Assembly (NCBI GenBank): GCA_029251405.1
Contig: JAQXDK010000034.1
Span: 1 to 36,982 of the forward strand
Length of the DNA: 36,982 nucleotides
Reading direction: 5' to 3'
Source of the DNA: Flavobacteriales bacterium
Lineage (GTDB): Bacteria > Bacteroidota > Bacteroidia > Flavobacteriales_D > Parvicellaceae
Made by a program: the position numbers and the translations under genes. Positions within the stretch are counted from its first letter, which is position 1; every line of letters starts with the position of its first letter. Of this stretch, positions 25,687 through 34,709 are shown in pieces. A model generated the notes under the pieces. That model ran no database searches and was not told the origin of the DNA. It saw nothing but the letters and a program-made list of their open reading frames with translations.

Positions 25687-27489
25687 ATGACTACCTCTAA
25701 ATTAGGATTGAAAGAAAAAATAAAACACTTAGAAAATGTTCCTGGAGTCTATCAGTTTTACGACTCCGATGATAAATTATTATATGTAGGAAAAGCTAAA
25801 AAGTTAAAAAATAGAGTTTCTTCTTACTTCAATAAAATCAAGTTTGAGAATAGAAAAACTCAAATCATGGTTCAAAAAATTTCAGACGTAAAAATAATTC
25901 AATTGGATTCAGAAATTGATGCTCTATTACTTGAGAATTCACTTATTAAAAAGTACCAACCACGATACAATATTCAACTAAAAGATGACAAAACTTATCC
26001 ATGGATTTGCATAAAAAACGAGTATTTTCCTAGAGTATTTTATACTAGAAAAAAAATAAATGATGGATCATTATATTTTGGTCCGTACCCATCCGTTAAA
26101 GTAGTTAAAACTGTACTTGAATTAGTCAGAGAAAACTTTGAAATTAGAAAATGTGATCATCAATTAAGTGAAGAAAAAATAAATGATGAGCTATTTAAAA
26201 CTTCAGTAGATTTTTACATCGGAAATTGTAAAGGGTGTTGCCAAGGGGAAGTAAGTATCGAAGAATATGAAAATAGAATTTTAAACGTCAAACAGGTACT
26301 AAATGGCTATACAACTAAAGTATTAAAGTCGATGAAGTTGATCATGCAACAACATGCTAGTTTATATCGGTTTGAAGATGCAGAGAGAATAAAAGTGAAA
26401 ATTAATAACATAAAAAAATTCCAATCAAAATCTGTTGTAGTAGATTCTAACCTAACTCAATTAGGTGTTGTCAACATTATAAGTCATGAAAAATATGCAT
26501 TTGTAAACCTAATTAAAGTAATGAATGGTGCTATCATTAAATCTAAGACAACAGTGGTTCAAAAAAAATTAGACGAATCTGAACCAGAAATTTTAAGCTA
26601 TTTAATTGCAGAAAACTTTACTGAATTCTTTAATGACGTAAAAGAAATTATTTTACCATTTGACCTAACATTTGACTATCCAATAAACTTCTTAGCCCCG
26701 AAAAGAGGAGATAAAAAATCTTTATTGCTACTGTCAAAGAAAAATGCAATGGCTAAAAAAATGGAATTTTTGAAAACAGAACTGATAAAAAATCCATCTA
26801 CACCAACAACGAAACTGTTGGAAATCATTCAAAGAGATTTGAAACTGAAGGAGCAACCTATCATCATGGAATGTTTTGATAATTCTAATATTCAAGGAAA
26901 TTTCCCAGTAGCTGCATGCGTTGTTTTTAAAAATGGAAAACCCCTAAAAAAAGAATATAGACATTATAATATTAAAACTGTAGAGGGACCTGATGACTTT
27001 GCTTCAATGGAAGAGGTCATCTTTAGAAGATATAAAAGGCTGATTAAAGAAAATAAGTCCTTACCTCAACTTGTTATTGTTGATGGTGGGAAAGGGCAAC
27101 TGTCAAGCGCTTTAAAAAGCTTGAAAAAACTAGATCTTGATAAAAAAATCCCAATAATTGGTATTGCAAAAAGACTTGAAGAAATATATTACCCTGGTGA
27201 TAAATACCCACTTTATCTGGACAAAAAGACACCTACTTTAAAAGTTATCCAAAGTATGAGAAATGAAGCACATAGATTTGGAATTACCCATCATAGAAAT
27301 AGAAGACTAAAAGGATTAATCAAAACTGATTTAAGTAATGTCGAAGGAGTTGGAGAAAAAACAGTTCTAATCTTACTGAAGAAATATAAGTCTGTTAATG
27401 CAATAAAGAAAATTCCTTTAGCAGAATTAATAGCTTTTATTGGCAAATCTAAAGGTCAAAAAGTATTTGAGTCTCTTAAACGTTTATAA
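25687..27489 (+). CDS. uvrC: Excinuclease ABC subunit C
   Basis: 600 residues, the usual UvrC length. With UvrA and UvrB it cuts DNA on both sides of a bulky lesion. The N-terminal GIY-YIG nuclease shows GVY (20-22), YVG (33-35) and Arg43; a UVR helix pair sits near 205-240; the RNase H-like second nuclease has ECFDNSNIQG near 397-406 and VDGGKGQLSSA; two helix-hairpin-helix motifs close the protein (NVEGVGEKTVLILLKKY). ATG at 25687, 21 nt after the polyprenyl synthase gene, so they may share a transcript. Confidence 0.97.
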   Translation: MTTSKLGLKEKIKHLENVPGVYQFYDSDDKLLYVGKAKKLKNRVSSYFNKIKFENRKTQIMVQKISDVKIIQLDSEIDALLLENSLIKKYQPRYNIQLKDDKTYPWICIKNEYFPRVFYTRKKINDGSLYFGPYPSVKVVKTVLELVRENFEIRKCDHQLSEEKINDELFKTSVDFYIGNCKGCCQGEVSIEEYENRILNVKQVLNGYTTKVLKSMKLIMQQHASLYRFEDAERIKVKINNIKKFQSKSVVVDSNLTQLGVVNIISHEKYAFVNLIKVMNGAIIKSKTTVVQKKLDESEPEILSYLIAENFTEFFNDVKEIILPFDLTFDYPINFLAPKRGDKKSLLLLSKKNAMAKKMEFLKTELIKNPSTPTTKLLEIIQRDLKLKEQPIIMECFDNSNIQGNFPVAACVVFKNGKPLKKEYRHYNIKTVEGPDDFASMEEVIFRRYKRLIKENKSLPQLVIVDGGKGQLSSALKSLKKLDLDKKIPIIGIAKRLEEIYYPGDKYPLYLDKKTPTLKVIQSMRNEAHRFGITHHRNRRLKGLIKTDLSNVEGVGEKTVLILLKKYKSVNAIKKIPLAELIAFIGKSKGQKVFESLKRL

Positions 27490-27505
27490 TTTATTTATAC
27501 AGAAT

Positions 27506-27538
27506 TTTGGGTTCTTGACTCATAATTTCTTATTTTTG
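27506..27538 (+). promoter_or_regulatory. Promoter before the HU-like/SPOR gene
   Basis: TTTG (27506-27509) is followed after 21 nt by a perfect TATTTTTG -7 box (27531-27538). The expected transcript start, about 5-7 nt further on, falls after the ATG at 27540, which favours the second ATG (27549) as the true start codon. Confidence 0.6.
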
Positions 27539-27548
27539 AATGTATATC

Positions 27549-28544
27549 ATGGTAAACATTAATGACATATTAAAAGAGTTGTTGATATTACACGATTGTG
27601 TAATATTCCCAAACTTAGGTGGTTTTGTAGGTCAATATTCTCCAGCTAAGTTAAATAGTCACGACTTGTCTTATGAAACACCTTATAAACAAATCTTATT
27701 CAATAAAAATTTAGTAAATAACGACGGATTGTTAGCTAATGCAATAGCGAAAAAACACAACTTGAGCTATGAAATGGCAAAAGAAGAAATCTCAGCGTTA
27801 TTAGTTCAGATTAAAAATGATTTAAAATTAAGAAAACAGTTTTCATTTAATGGAATTGGAATATTGTACGAAGACAATGGCGTACTTAACTTCAAACAAA
27901 AATCAGAGAACTTATTAATTGATTCATATGGTTTAAAACCCATCAATATGAATAATTTTACTGCCAATTATTCAGAAGTAAAAGTCTTAAATATTAATTC
28001 TGTATCATCTAAAAAGCATATCAAAAATTTAGGAATGGTTGCTGGTGTTCTTATCCTATTGTTTTACTCTGCATGGATTCCGTTAAAGACTGATTTATTA
28101 AATGGTCATGAGTCATTTAAATACTCTGACCTAAATCCTTTTACTTTTAATAAGTCGGAATCATTAAGCACCAAAACTAAATCAAATACCTTTATTAAAA
28201 AAGTAGAACTTAAGACAGAGAAATCTTCTGAAATTTCATCGATAAAATCTAAATCCAAAGAAAAATCAAAAGATGTTGTTTTGCAGTCCAAGAATATTGC
28301 AGTCAACATTCCAATAAAAATTACGAGTTTTGAGGTAATAATAGGATCTTTTGGAAATCAAAAAAATGCAAAAAAATTAATTAAAACACTTCAAAGAAAA
28401 TCCTTAAACGCAAGGCAATTACCTTTTGAAAATAATCTGTTTAGAGTTTCTGTTGGGAAATTTTCTAATCGAAAAAATGCTCTCGAATATCAAAGAATTG
28501 TAAAGAAAAAATTACAGCTTTCTTCATGGGTTTTAACTAAGTAA
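27549..28544 (+). CDS. HU-CCDC81-like plus SPOR-domain membrane protein
   Basis: 331 residues from ATG 27549 (an ATG at 27540 would add three). N-terminal half (1-118) resembles the bacterial HU-CCDC81 domain pair: ILKELLILHDCVIFPNLGGF, the ETPYKQILFNKNLVNNDGLL segment, and the FSFNGIGILY strand. One membrane helix at about 161-179 follows, then a charged Ser/Lys-rich linker (about 190-255) and a C-terminal SPOR domain (about 259-331, EVIIGSFGNQKNAKKLI). Known: SPOR domains bind denuded septal peptidoglycan. Inference: the HU-like part faces the cytoplasm and the SPOR part the periplasm, so the protein could link a cytoplasmic polymer or DNA to the division site. recX overlaps its stop by one base. 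Confidence 0.85.
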   Translation: MVNINDILKELLILHDCVIFPNLGGFVGQYSPAKLNSHDLSYETPYKQILFNKNLVNNDGLLANAIAKKHNLSYEMAKEEISALLVQIKNDLKLRKQFSFNGIGILYEDNGVLNFKQKSENLLIDSYGLKPINMNNFTANYSEVKVLNINSVSSKKHIKNLGMVAGVLILLFYSAWIPLKTDLLNGHESFKYSDLNPFTFNKSESLSTKTKSNTFIKKVELKTEKSSEISSIKSKSKEKSKDVVLQSKNIAVNIPIKITSFEVIIGSFGNQKNAKKLIKTLQRKSLNARQLPFENNLFRVSVGKFSNRKNALEYQRIVKKKLQLSSWVLTK

Positions 28545-29008
28545 TGCCATCTGAGGAATATAAAAAGGCATTTCTTTATTTATCCAATAAATGTTCTAAA
28601 AAGGAAATTACTTCAAAAGAAGCCCTTGTGCTTGCTTCCAAGTTCAAGTTGAAAATAGTTGATAAAAAGCAGTTAATTAACGATCTTAAAAAAAAACAAT
28701 TCATTAATCATATAAGATTCGCTAAAGCTTTTACCCATGATAGGTTTAATTTTTATAACTGGGGAAAACTAAAAATCAAATATTATTTAAAGCAGAAGGG
28801 GATTGAAGAAGCTTTTATTAGTGAAGCTCTTTCAACTATTGATATAAAACTATACAAGGACCTAGTAAAACAAGAAACTGAAAAAAAAATAGTTGCAATG
28901 GGATCTCCAACAGACTATAATTCTAAACAAAAGCTATTAAAATATTTATCTCAAAAGGGGTTTGAAACAGATTTAATTTTTGATGTTGTAGAGGATTTAT
29001 ATTCCTAA
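28544..29008 (+). CDS. recX: Regulatory protein RecX
   Basis: 154 residues, the usual size. RecX binds RecA filaments and limits recombination activity. The three-helix-repeat pattern and motifs RFAKAFTHDRFNFYNWGKLKIKY-like (FAKAFTHDRFNFYNWGK) and KLLKYLSQKGFETDLIFDVV near the end identify it. Its ATG shares one base with the TAA of the preceding gene (TAATG), indicating translational coupling. The 3' end overlaps the convergent TonB-dependent receptor by 4 nt. recA is not in the window. Confidence 0.92.
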   Translation: MPSEEYKKAFLYLSNKCSKKEITSKEALVLASKFKLKIVDKKQLINDLKKKQFINHIRFAKAFTHDRFNFYNWGKLKIKYYLKQKGIEEAFISEALSTIDIKLYKDLVKQETEKKIVAMGSPTDYNSKQKLLKYLSQKGFETDLIFDVVEDLYS

Positions 29009-31479
29009 AAACAAAGAGAATATTGCCAAATTACAGTTCTTGGAGGTAATACATTACCGGGTCTATTAGTGTATTCTCTATTTAACATATTATTAAATAA
29101 TATTGAAAATTTAGACTTATTACTTATAGTATAAGACAATCTTGTATCAAAAACTATATCACCGTTCATTCTTGCTCTCCTGTAATCCCCATAACCACTT
29201 AAAATATTTTGCCCCGTCTGAACAGATGATGGTCCTAAAGTAGGATGTACAACGGTTATTTCTATATTATCCGTTTCAAATATTTTATCAATGTTCTGCA
29301 TTAAACTCAAGTACCTACAACTAATTCCAAAACCAATTTTTTTATAATTTATTTGAAAATCCATTTTAAACATGTGCTTATTTCTGTATTTTAAAGTTTC
29401 CAACTCAGGATTACTAAAAGTTGATAGATATGCAGAATCTGGATTAATTGACATTGGATTGATAAACGTATACCCAGCCAAAGTGGCTACTGAAATATTA
29501 TTGTCGAAATCCCCCTCCCCAACAAGATTAATTTCAAAACCTGGAATTATAGCATTTTGGACATTACTGCTTCGCGCACCAAATAACGTAAATAAATTAT
29601 CTATGTTTTGACCTAGTGCGCTTATAAATTGATCATAACTTAAATCATTCCCTAAAGAGTCGTAGACTCCAAACACAAACTCCATCATGTCAGTATACTG
29701 AGTTAAAAAAGCAGAAAAATCGATGTAGCCTTTAAAGTTGTTAATTGCAAAACCCTGCTTAAATCCTATTTCACTACTCCAACCGTATTCTGGTTGAATA
29801 TTTGCATTTGGAAAAACATTTAATCCTCCTACAAAAGTTGAAATATACTTTTCAGCAATTGAAGGGAATCTAAACCCTTGGCCATAAGAAGCTCTTAAAA
29901 AAGTATATTTAAATGGGTTATAAGTACCTCCCAATCTAAAAACTGGTTGAAATGGAATATTTAGTTCTTTTTGAAACAGCTTCCCTTTAGATTGAACACT
30001 ATCTATTTTAAAGTATTCCATTCGCATACCTGCAGAAAATGTTACTTTATCCCACTTTTTATCTCCTTGTAAATAAGTTGCAAAATTAGTTGAGTTATGG
30101 TCCCCATAAAGCTCAGAGTCAACGTTAGTATACGATCCAGTAATTCCGAAGGTTAAAGTAGATTTATTTTTAAATTTTTGTTGAAATTGATACTCAGAGA
30201 AAAAATAATCAGATAAAGAACCTTGATTTTTGTTGTTTACATTATCAGTTTTAAAAAATCTTGTTTTAAGATGATGTTCTTTGTTGTCTTTACTGATAAA
30301 TGAAATATAAGGATCAATCATTATTCTAGAGTTTCGAGTGTTACTTAGAGTAGTTGTTAATGGATCTGTCCCCCCTAGAGCATGAAGAGCACTATCAGCA
30401 CCTGCCCACAAGAAAAACATTACGCTTTTATTAAAATTAGAATTGATGTTTAAACCATAAGAAAGTCCTTTATTAGCTTTTGAGAAATGTTTCCAGCCAA
30501 AGTTTAACCGTGTTCTAAGATCGTCTGACCCGTAACGATATCCCTGATCTTTCATAAAAGAACCCCCAAAAACTAATTCATTATTTTCATTCAATTTATT
30601 TAAATGAGTAAAATTCCCTTGAAGGTATCCCTGTGGCTGTTTCCACCAAGTTTGATCATCTCTTTCATTCAATAAAGAATCACCCGAAATAAAAGAAGTC
30701 CCTTTTCTTTTGCTGTAACCAGGCATATAGAATCCATTAGAGATATTAATTTTTGTAATGGGCTTATCTTTTGGATATTGTGTTCTAATATTAATAACCC
30801 CATTCAATGCAGATGAACCATATAAAACAGAAGAAGCTCCCTTTAAAATTTCAATTTGAGAAATATTTTCTAATGGGATTGCCGTCCATTTAATGTCATT
30901 GCCGTCTCCTCCTAGCATGGGCATTCCATCAACCATTACCAGCACCCTGCTACCAGCACCATAACTCCAACCACTCCCCCCTCTAATACTTGCTTGGTTT
31001 TCATTTATTTGAACTCCTGGTACTTGTTCAATAATTGCTTCTGCATCTCTAGTTGCTTTGTTTTCTATTAATGTCGGCTTTATTACAGACATAGAAATTG
31101 GCACATTACCTAGCTTTTCTTCGTATTTATTAGCAGAAATCACCAATTCGTCCAACTGATTTGTAATGCTATTTAATGCTGCCTCAATTTTAACCGAATC
31201 ATTGCTTTTAAGAAAAACTTCTCTAATAATTCTTTGATAACCAATATACTTAAATGTTATTTTTTGTTTTCCTACAGGTAACTTAAGAGAGAAATTACCA
31301 TCAATATCTGTTATAGTTCCAATATTATTTTCATTAAAAATATTTACACCTATTAAAAATTCAGAATCTTGACTATCATAAACATTACCAAAAATGGTTG
31401 CTGTTTGAGAAAAAAATGCAGAAGAACTTAGTAGACTAAAAAAAAGTGTAACTACGTTTGTTATTATACTATTTCTCAT
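29005..31479 (-). CDS. TonB-dependent receptor with carboxypeptidase-regulatory-like domain
   Basis: 824 residues. Signal peptide (about 1-25); a carboxypeptidase-regulatory-like sandwich (about 27-110, TIFGNVYDSQDSEFLIGVNI); a plug domain (about 120-235, with IIEQVPGVQINENQASIRGG, RVLVMVDGMPM and EILKGASSVLYGSSALNGV); and a 22-strand type barrel to the end (GQGFRFPSIAEKY; terminal PRTVIWQYSLCF). It imports a siderophore, cobalamin, sugar or other large solute across the outer membrane with TonB energy. No SusD partner is nearby, so a polysaccharide-utilisation role is not indicated. The last gene of a set with a TonB-like protein and a MORN-repeat protein upstream (12-nt gap). Substrate unknown. 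Confidence 0.93.
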   Translation of the reverse strand: MRNSIITNVVTLFFSLLSSSAFFSQTATIFGNVYDSQDSEFLIGVNIFNENNIGTITDIDGNFSLKLPVGKQKITFKYIGYQRIIREVFLKSNDSVKIEAALNSITNQLDELVISANKYEEKLGNVPISMSVIKPTLIENKATRDAEAIIEQVPGVQINENQASIRGGSGWSYGAGSRVLVMVDGMPMLGGDGNDIKWTAIPLENISQIEILKGASSVLYGSSALNGVINIRTQYPKDKPITKINISNGFYMPGYSKRKGTSFISGDSLLNERDDQTWWKQPQGYLQGNFTHLNKLNENNELVFGGSFMKDQGYRYGSDDLRTRLNFGWKHFSKANKGLSYGLNINSNFNKSVMFFLWAGADSALHALGGTDPLTTTLSNTRNSRIMIDPYISFISKDNKEHHLKTRFFKTDNVNNKNQGSLSDYFFSEYQFQQKFKNKSTLTFGITGSYTNVDSELYGDHNSTNFATYLQGDKKWDKVTFSAGMRMEYFKIDSVQSKGKLFQKELNIPFQPVFRLGGTYNPFKYTFLRASYGQGFRFPSIAEKYISTFVGGLNVFPNANIQPEYGWSSEIGFKQGFAINNFKGYIDFSAFLTQYTDMMEFVFGVYDSLGNDLSYDQFISALGQNIDNLFTLFGARSSNVQNAIIPGFEINLVGEGDFDNNISVATLAGYTFINPMSINPDSAYLSTFSNPELETLKYRNKHMFKMDFQINYKKIGFGISCRYLSLMQNIDKIFETDNIEITVVHPTLGPSSVQTGQNILSGYGDYRRARMNGDIVFDTRLSYTISNKSKFSILFNNMLNREYTNRPGNVLPPRTVIWQYSLCF

Positions 31480-31491
31480 TTTTAAATAATT

Positions 31492-33291
31492 CTATTTTAT
31501 ATTACTTTTTTGTTTTGGAGAACTGTAATTATAATAAATTTTATTAATCTCATCTTTAATTTTAACACCATCCTTGTATACTAAGTGTGATATCAATTTA
31601 CCTCTTTTACTATAAGTTTTTACATCTCCGTGCTTTTTATTTTGCTTGTAATTAGTTTCACTTATTAAATTTCCTTTTCTACTAAAATTTTGATAAACTC
31701 CATTTAGCTTTCCAGCTTTATAGTTTACAATTCTATTTGCTATAACCCCACCAGGATAATAATAGTAGCAAACACCATTTAGATCCCCATTTTCATAATT
31801 TTCTAAACTTTTTACACTTTGGTCGTACTCGCTATATTTTATCCATTTGCCGTCTGGAACTGATTTTTTAACAAGTCTGTTCTCGCTCGGCACTAATAAG
31901 CTTTTATTGCTAATTAATTTATAGTTTTTCGTTTCAATTATTTCATCTTTTTCAGACCAAAATGTCCAGGTTCCTATTTTGTAGTCGTTATCATACTCCC
32001 CAGAGTATTTAAGATGACCGCTTTTATAATAACCTTTCCAACTGCTATTCATCTTTCCTAAATTAAAATATCCAATATCCTTTAATTGTCCATTTTCATA
32101 CCACGATTTCCAAAGTCCATTTTCTTTGTCCATAATATATTTTCCAGCCATAGCAGTATCACCATCTTCGAATTTAGTTATCCAATATCCATCTTTTAAA
32201 TCGTGCATGTAATTTCCTTTTTTCCAAAGATTTGAATTGTTGTAGAAAAACTTCCATTCACCAGATTTTTGACCGTTAATGAAATTACCCTTATAATATT
32301 CAATTCCTTTTGGATAGTAAAATGTCCAGAATCCATCTTGTTTATCATTCTTAAATGTCCCTTTCATATCTAAAGATCCGTTTATATAACTGTAAGTCCA
32401 GAATCCGTTTTTTAAATCGTTTTCATAAGAACCGGCCATACTAATTTTACCATTTTTATAATATTCTTTAAAGACTCCATTTTTTGCACCTTTCAAGTAA
32501 CTAACCTGCTGGTAAATTGTATCGGTTGTTAAAAATAACTCCATCCAATCACCAGATTTTTCACCTTTTAAAAATTCTCCAGATATTCGTTCCTTACCGT
32601 TGGGCTTAAAATATTTGTATGCCCCATTCTTTATTCCATTTTCATATGCTACAACAGATTTAATTTTTTTAGATGGAAAGTAGGATTTTCTGGTGCCTCT
32701 ACCATTACTTATTAAGGTATCTCCTTGTGGATCTACAAATAAGTCTATATATTCAGTAGAATCGTTTTGTATAAAATGTGTTTTTTCCATCAAACTACCA
32801 TTTTCATAGAAATATTTCCAGTCACCTATTTTAACAGAATTTATTAGCTCAGTCTTGGTAATCCAGTAATCTAAAAGGGAGGTGTCACTATTCAATATTT
32901 TTGGGGAAATCGTATAATTTCCACTTTCTGCTAAAATTCCATTTAAATAATAGGCTTCAAAAGTCGAATCAACACCTCCAGCAGTATAAAAGGTTTTAAT
33001 CTTCAAGTTTCCGTTCAAATAATAAGAAATATAACTACCATTTAAAACCCCCTTGTAGTAATTATTTATTTCTTGAATGTTTCCATTTTTATAATAATGA
33101 ATCCACTTACCGCTTTTAGATCCAATTTGTGAATAACCAGTATTTTGATAAATACCCTCGCTACGAACTTGTTTTTTTTCTTTGTTCCAATAAGTGGTGA
33201 TTTTTTCAGATTTCAATAATCCACTCTGCTGACTGGATATAGATGCAAGAAAAAGAAATTGAAAAAACGAAAGTGTAAAAATTCTCATCAT
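31492..33291 (-). CDS. Secreted MORN-repeat (YwqK-like) protein
   Basis: 599 residues. A signal peptide (about 1-21) precedes some 17 or more MORN_2-type repeats of about 24 residues (62-578), with the pattern G-x-W-x-x-Y-Y-x-N-G-x-L-x-x-x-G-x-Y. Runs such as 24-residue units from VFKEYYKNGKISMAGSY onward keep perfect period for seven units. Such families are labelled YwqK-type antitoxins by homology, but the signal peptide, length and context argue against an antitoxin. The fold is expected to be a long beta-solenoid-like sheet. Inference: a periplasmic or surface protein coupled to the TonB-like and receptor genes (10-nt and 12-nt gaps). A tandem ATG ATG is at the start. Confidence 0.88.
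   Translation of the reverse strand: MMRIFTLSFFQFLFLASISSQQSGLLKSEKITTYWNKEKKQVRSEGIYQNTGYSQIGSKSGKWIHYYKNGNIQEINNYYKGVLNGSYISYYLNGNLKIKTFYTAGGVDSTFEAYYLNGILAESGNYTISPKILNSDTSLLDYWITKTELINSVKIGDWKYFYENGSLMEKTHFIQNDSTEYIDLFVDPQGDTLISNGRGTRKSYFPSKKIKSVVAYENGIKNGAYKYFKPNGKERISGEFLKGEKSGDWMELFLTTDTIYQQVSYLKGAKNGVFKEYYKNGKISMAGSYENDLKNGFWTYSYINGSLDMKGTFKNDKQDGFWTFYYPKGIEYYKGNFINGQKSGEWKFFYNNSNLWKKGNYMHDLKDGYWITKFEDGDTAMAGKYIMDKENGLWKSWYENGQLKDIGYFNLGKMNSSWKGYYKSGHLKYSGEYDNDYKIGTWTFWSEKDEIIETKNYKLISNKSLLVPSENRLVKKSVPDGKWIKYSEYDQSVKSLENYENGDLNGVCYYYYPGGVIANRIVNYKAGKLNGVYQNFSRKGNLISETNYKQNKKHGDVKTYSKRGKLISHLVYKDGVKIKDEINKIYYNYSSPKQKSNIK
31558..33108 (-). repeat. MORN-type repeat tract, period about 72 bp
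   Basis: Protein-level tandem repeat covering residues about 62-578 of the MORN-repeat protein. The seven units from the one starting VFKEYYKNG keep an exact 24-residue period; units before and after vary. DNA copies are diverged, so the tract is old, unlike the adhesin array at 2506-4590. Confidence 0.8.
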
Positions 33292-33301
33292 GAATTGTTC
33301 A

Positions 33302-34015
33302 TTATTGTGAAATATAAGTAAATTCTATCCAGCCATCTTGTTTTTGAGATTTCTCAAAATCTTGATTAAACCTCCAGTTGCTAGCATAATTTAAAGCATT
33401 TTTAATCAAACAAGCATCATTGGTTGTTGTTTTAATATTGTCTATTCTACAATCTGTTACAAAACCTTTGGAATTTACCTTAATATTTAACCTAACTAAA
33501 CCTGTAGCATTACACAAATAAGAAGGTGTTTTTTGAAGGATCATGTTTCTTCCTCTGCAAAAATATTTTGCAGTAGCGCTAGACGATTTGGCGAGTGATT
33601 TATAAAGAATGTCGTCTTCTTGATTTTTTTTAGACTCCAGAAAAAAATTTGATTTGAGTATAGGATTATCTTCTCCAAGCTCTTGAAATTGAGATTGTTC
33701 ATAGTTTTTGACCTCATTTATTATTTGCTGTTCCAATTGTTGCTTTTGGGAAGCGGATAATTCTTGATTTTGATCATAATTAGATGCTGCATTAGTTAAT
33801 TTAATTGGAGCTATTGGTTCACTACTCTTATCATCTATATTATTAATTGGTTTTGTTATTTCTGTAAAATCAAAAGTTGCTATGGTTTTCTCTTTAGGTT
33901 GAATGACGTAAAATGAAATGTTCTGAATATTTAACCAAACAAAAACTAAGACGTGAATAATAAGTGCTCCAATAATAGCATTTTGGTTTTTTTCAATAAG
34001 AGCCAAAAATTTCAT
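33302..34015 (-). CDS. TonB-like energy transducer
   Basis: 237 residues. One N-terminal membrane anchor (about 13-33, AIIGALIIHVLVFVWLNI), a charged coiled-coil stretch (about 85-115, SASQKQQLEQQI) in place of the usual Pro-rich linker, and a C-terminal domain (about 150-237) with FCRGRNM, TPSYLC, GLVRLNIKVNSKG and ANWRF-like NWRFNQDF, which is the TonB_C-like form common in Bacteroidota. It would carry energy from ExbB/ExbD to outer-membrane receptors; exbBD are not in the window. The receptor two genes downstream is an obvious candidate partner. The gap to the OmpH-like gene is 57 nt. Confidence 0.8.
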   Translation of the reverse strand: MKFLALIEKNQNAIIGALIIHVLVFVWLNIQNISFYVIQPKEKTIATFDFTEITKPINNIDDKSSEPIAPIKLTNAASNYDQNQELSASQKQQLEQQIINEVKNYEQSQFQELGEDNPILKSNFFLESKKNQEDDILYKSLAKSSSATAKYFCRGRNMILQKTPSYLCNATGLVRLNIKVNSKGFVTDCRIDNIKTTTNDACLIKNALNYASNWRFNQDFEKSQKQDGWIEFTYISQ

Positions 34016-34072
34016 CGTATTTTATAATTTACAACTTTAATATGCAATACGAAAATAAAAGATAAACGTTTC

Positions 34073-34681
34073 TTATTTCAAATCTTGATACCTCTGATTG
34101 AGAAGCTCAATTATCTGTGGAGTAATATCCAAATTAGTATTGGCATATAGCATTGCCCCACCAACTCTGTAGCTCATTACATAATCATAACCAATTTCTT
34201 TACCAATTTCTTGCATAAATTCATTGGTTTTTAAAATATATTCTTCGGTTAACCGCAGTTCTTCTTTGGTAACTTTTTCAGAAAGTTGCTGCTCTACTTG
34301 CATTATTTCTTGCTCTAACATTCTAATTTTTTGAGCTTTCTCCATTTTTTCACGATCCCCCATAATTGGAGAAGCTTTCTCAAAATCTTTTACCAAACTT
34401 TCGTAAGAGAAATATTTACTTTTAATCTGATTTTCGGCTTCAGTTCTTTTAGTTGAAAGTGTTTTTTGAATTTTAATAGCATAATTGTAGTATTTGGAAA
34501 CGGTATCACTGTTTACATATGCAATTCTCGAGGTGCTATTGTTGTTAATGAAATTTGCCTTACTTGAAGCCTTCTCTTTTTTTGGTTGAACATTATTGCT
34601 GTTGGAAAATTGTTTAAATACTAAGAATAGTACAGCTGCAAAAAGGACAGTGTACAGTATAATGTGCGTAGATTTTTTCAT
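34073..34681 (-). CDS. OmpH/Skp-like periplasmic chaperone
   Basis: 202 residues. N-terminal hydrophobic segment (about 8-23) without an obvious signal-peptidase site, so it may stay membrane-anchored. A Lys/Ser/Asn-rich spacer is followed by the Skp-type core: SRIAYVNSDTVSKYYNYAIK, then long coiled-coil arms (about 75-160, with QIKSKYFSYESLVKDFEKA and MLEQEIMQVEQQLSEKV) and the closing region DYVMSYRVGGAMLYANTNLDIT typical of OmpH. Skp holds unfolded outer-membrane proteins in the periplasm. It lies 28 nt after the SiaC-like gene and 57 nt before the TonB-like gene. Confidence 0.86.
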   Translation of the reverse strand: MKKSTHIILYTVLFAAVLFLVFKQFSNSNNVQPKKEKASSKANFINNNSTSRIAYVNSDTVSKYYNYAIKIQKTLSTKRTEAENQIKSKYFSYESLVKDFEKASPIMGDREKMEKAQKIRMLEQEIMQVEQQLSEKVTKEELRLTEEYILKTNEFMQEIGKEIGYDYVMSYRVGGAMLYANTNLDITPQIIELLNQRYQDLK

Positions 34682-34709
34682 AAAGTAATGTTTAGCTTAA
34701 AAAATAATT

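Noticed and set aside
31492-33291. Toxin-antitoxin antitoxin (YwqK label)
   Set aside because: It has a signal peptide, is far longer than YwqK, and no toxin-like gene is adjacent.
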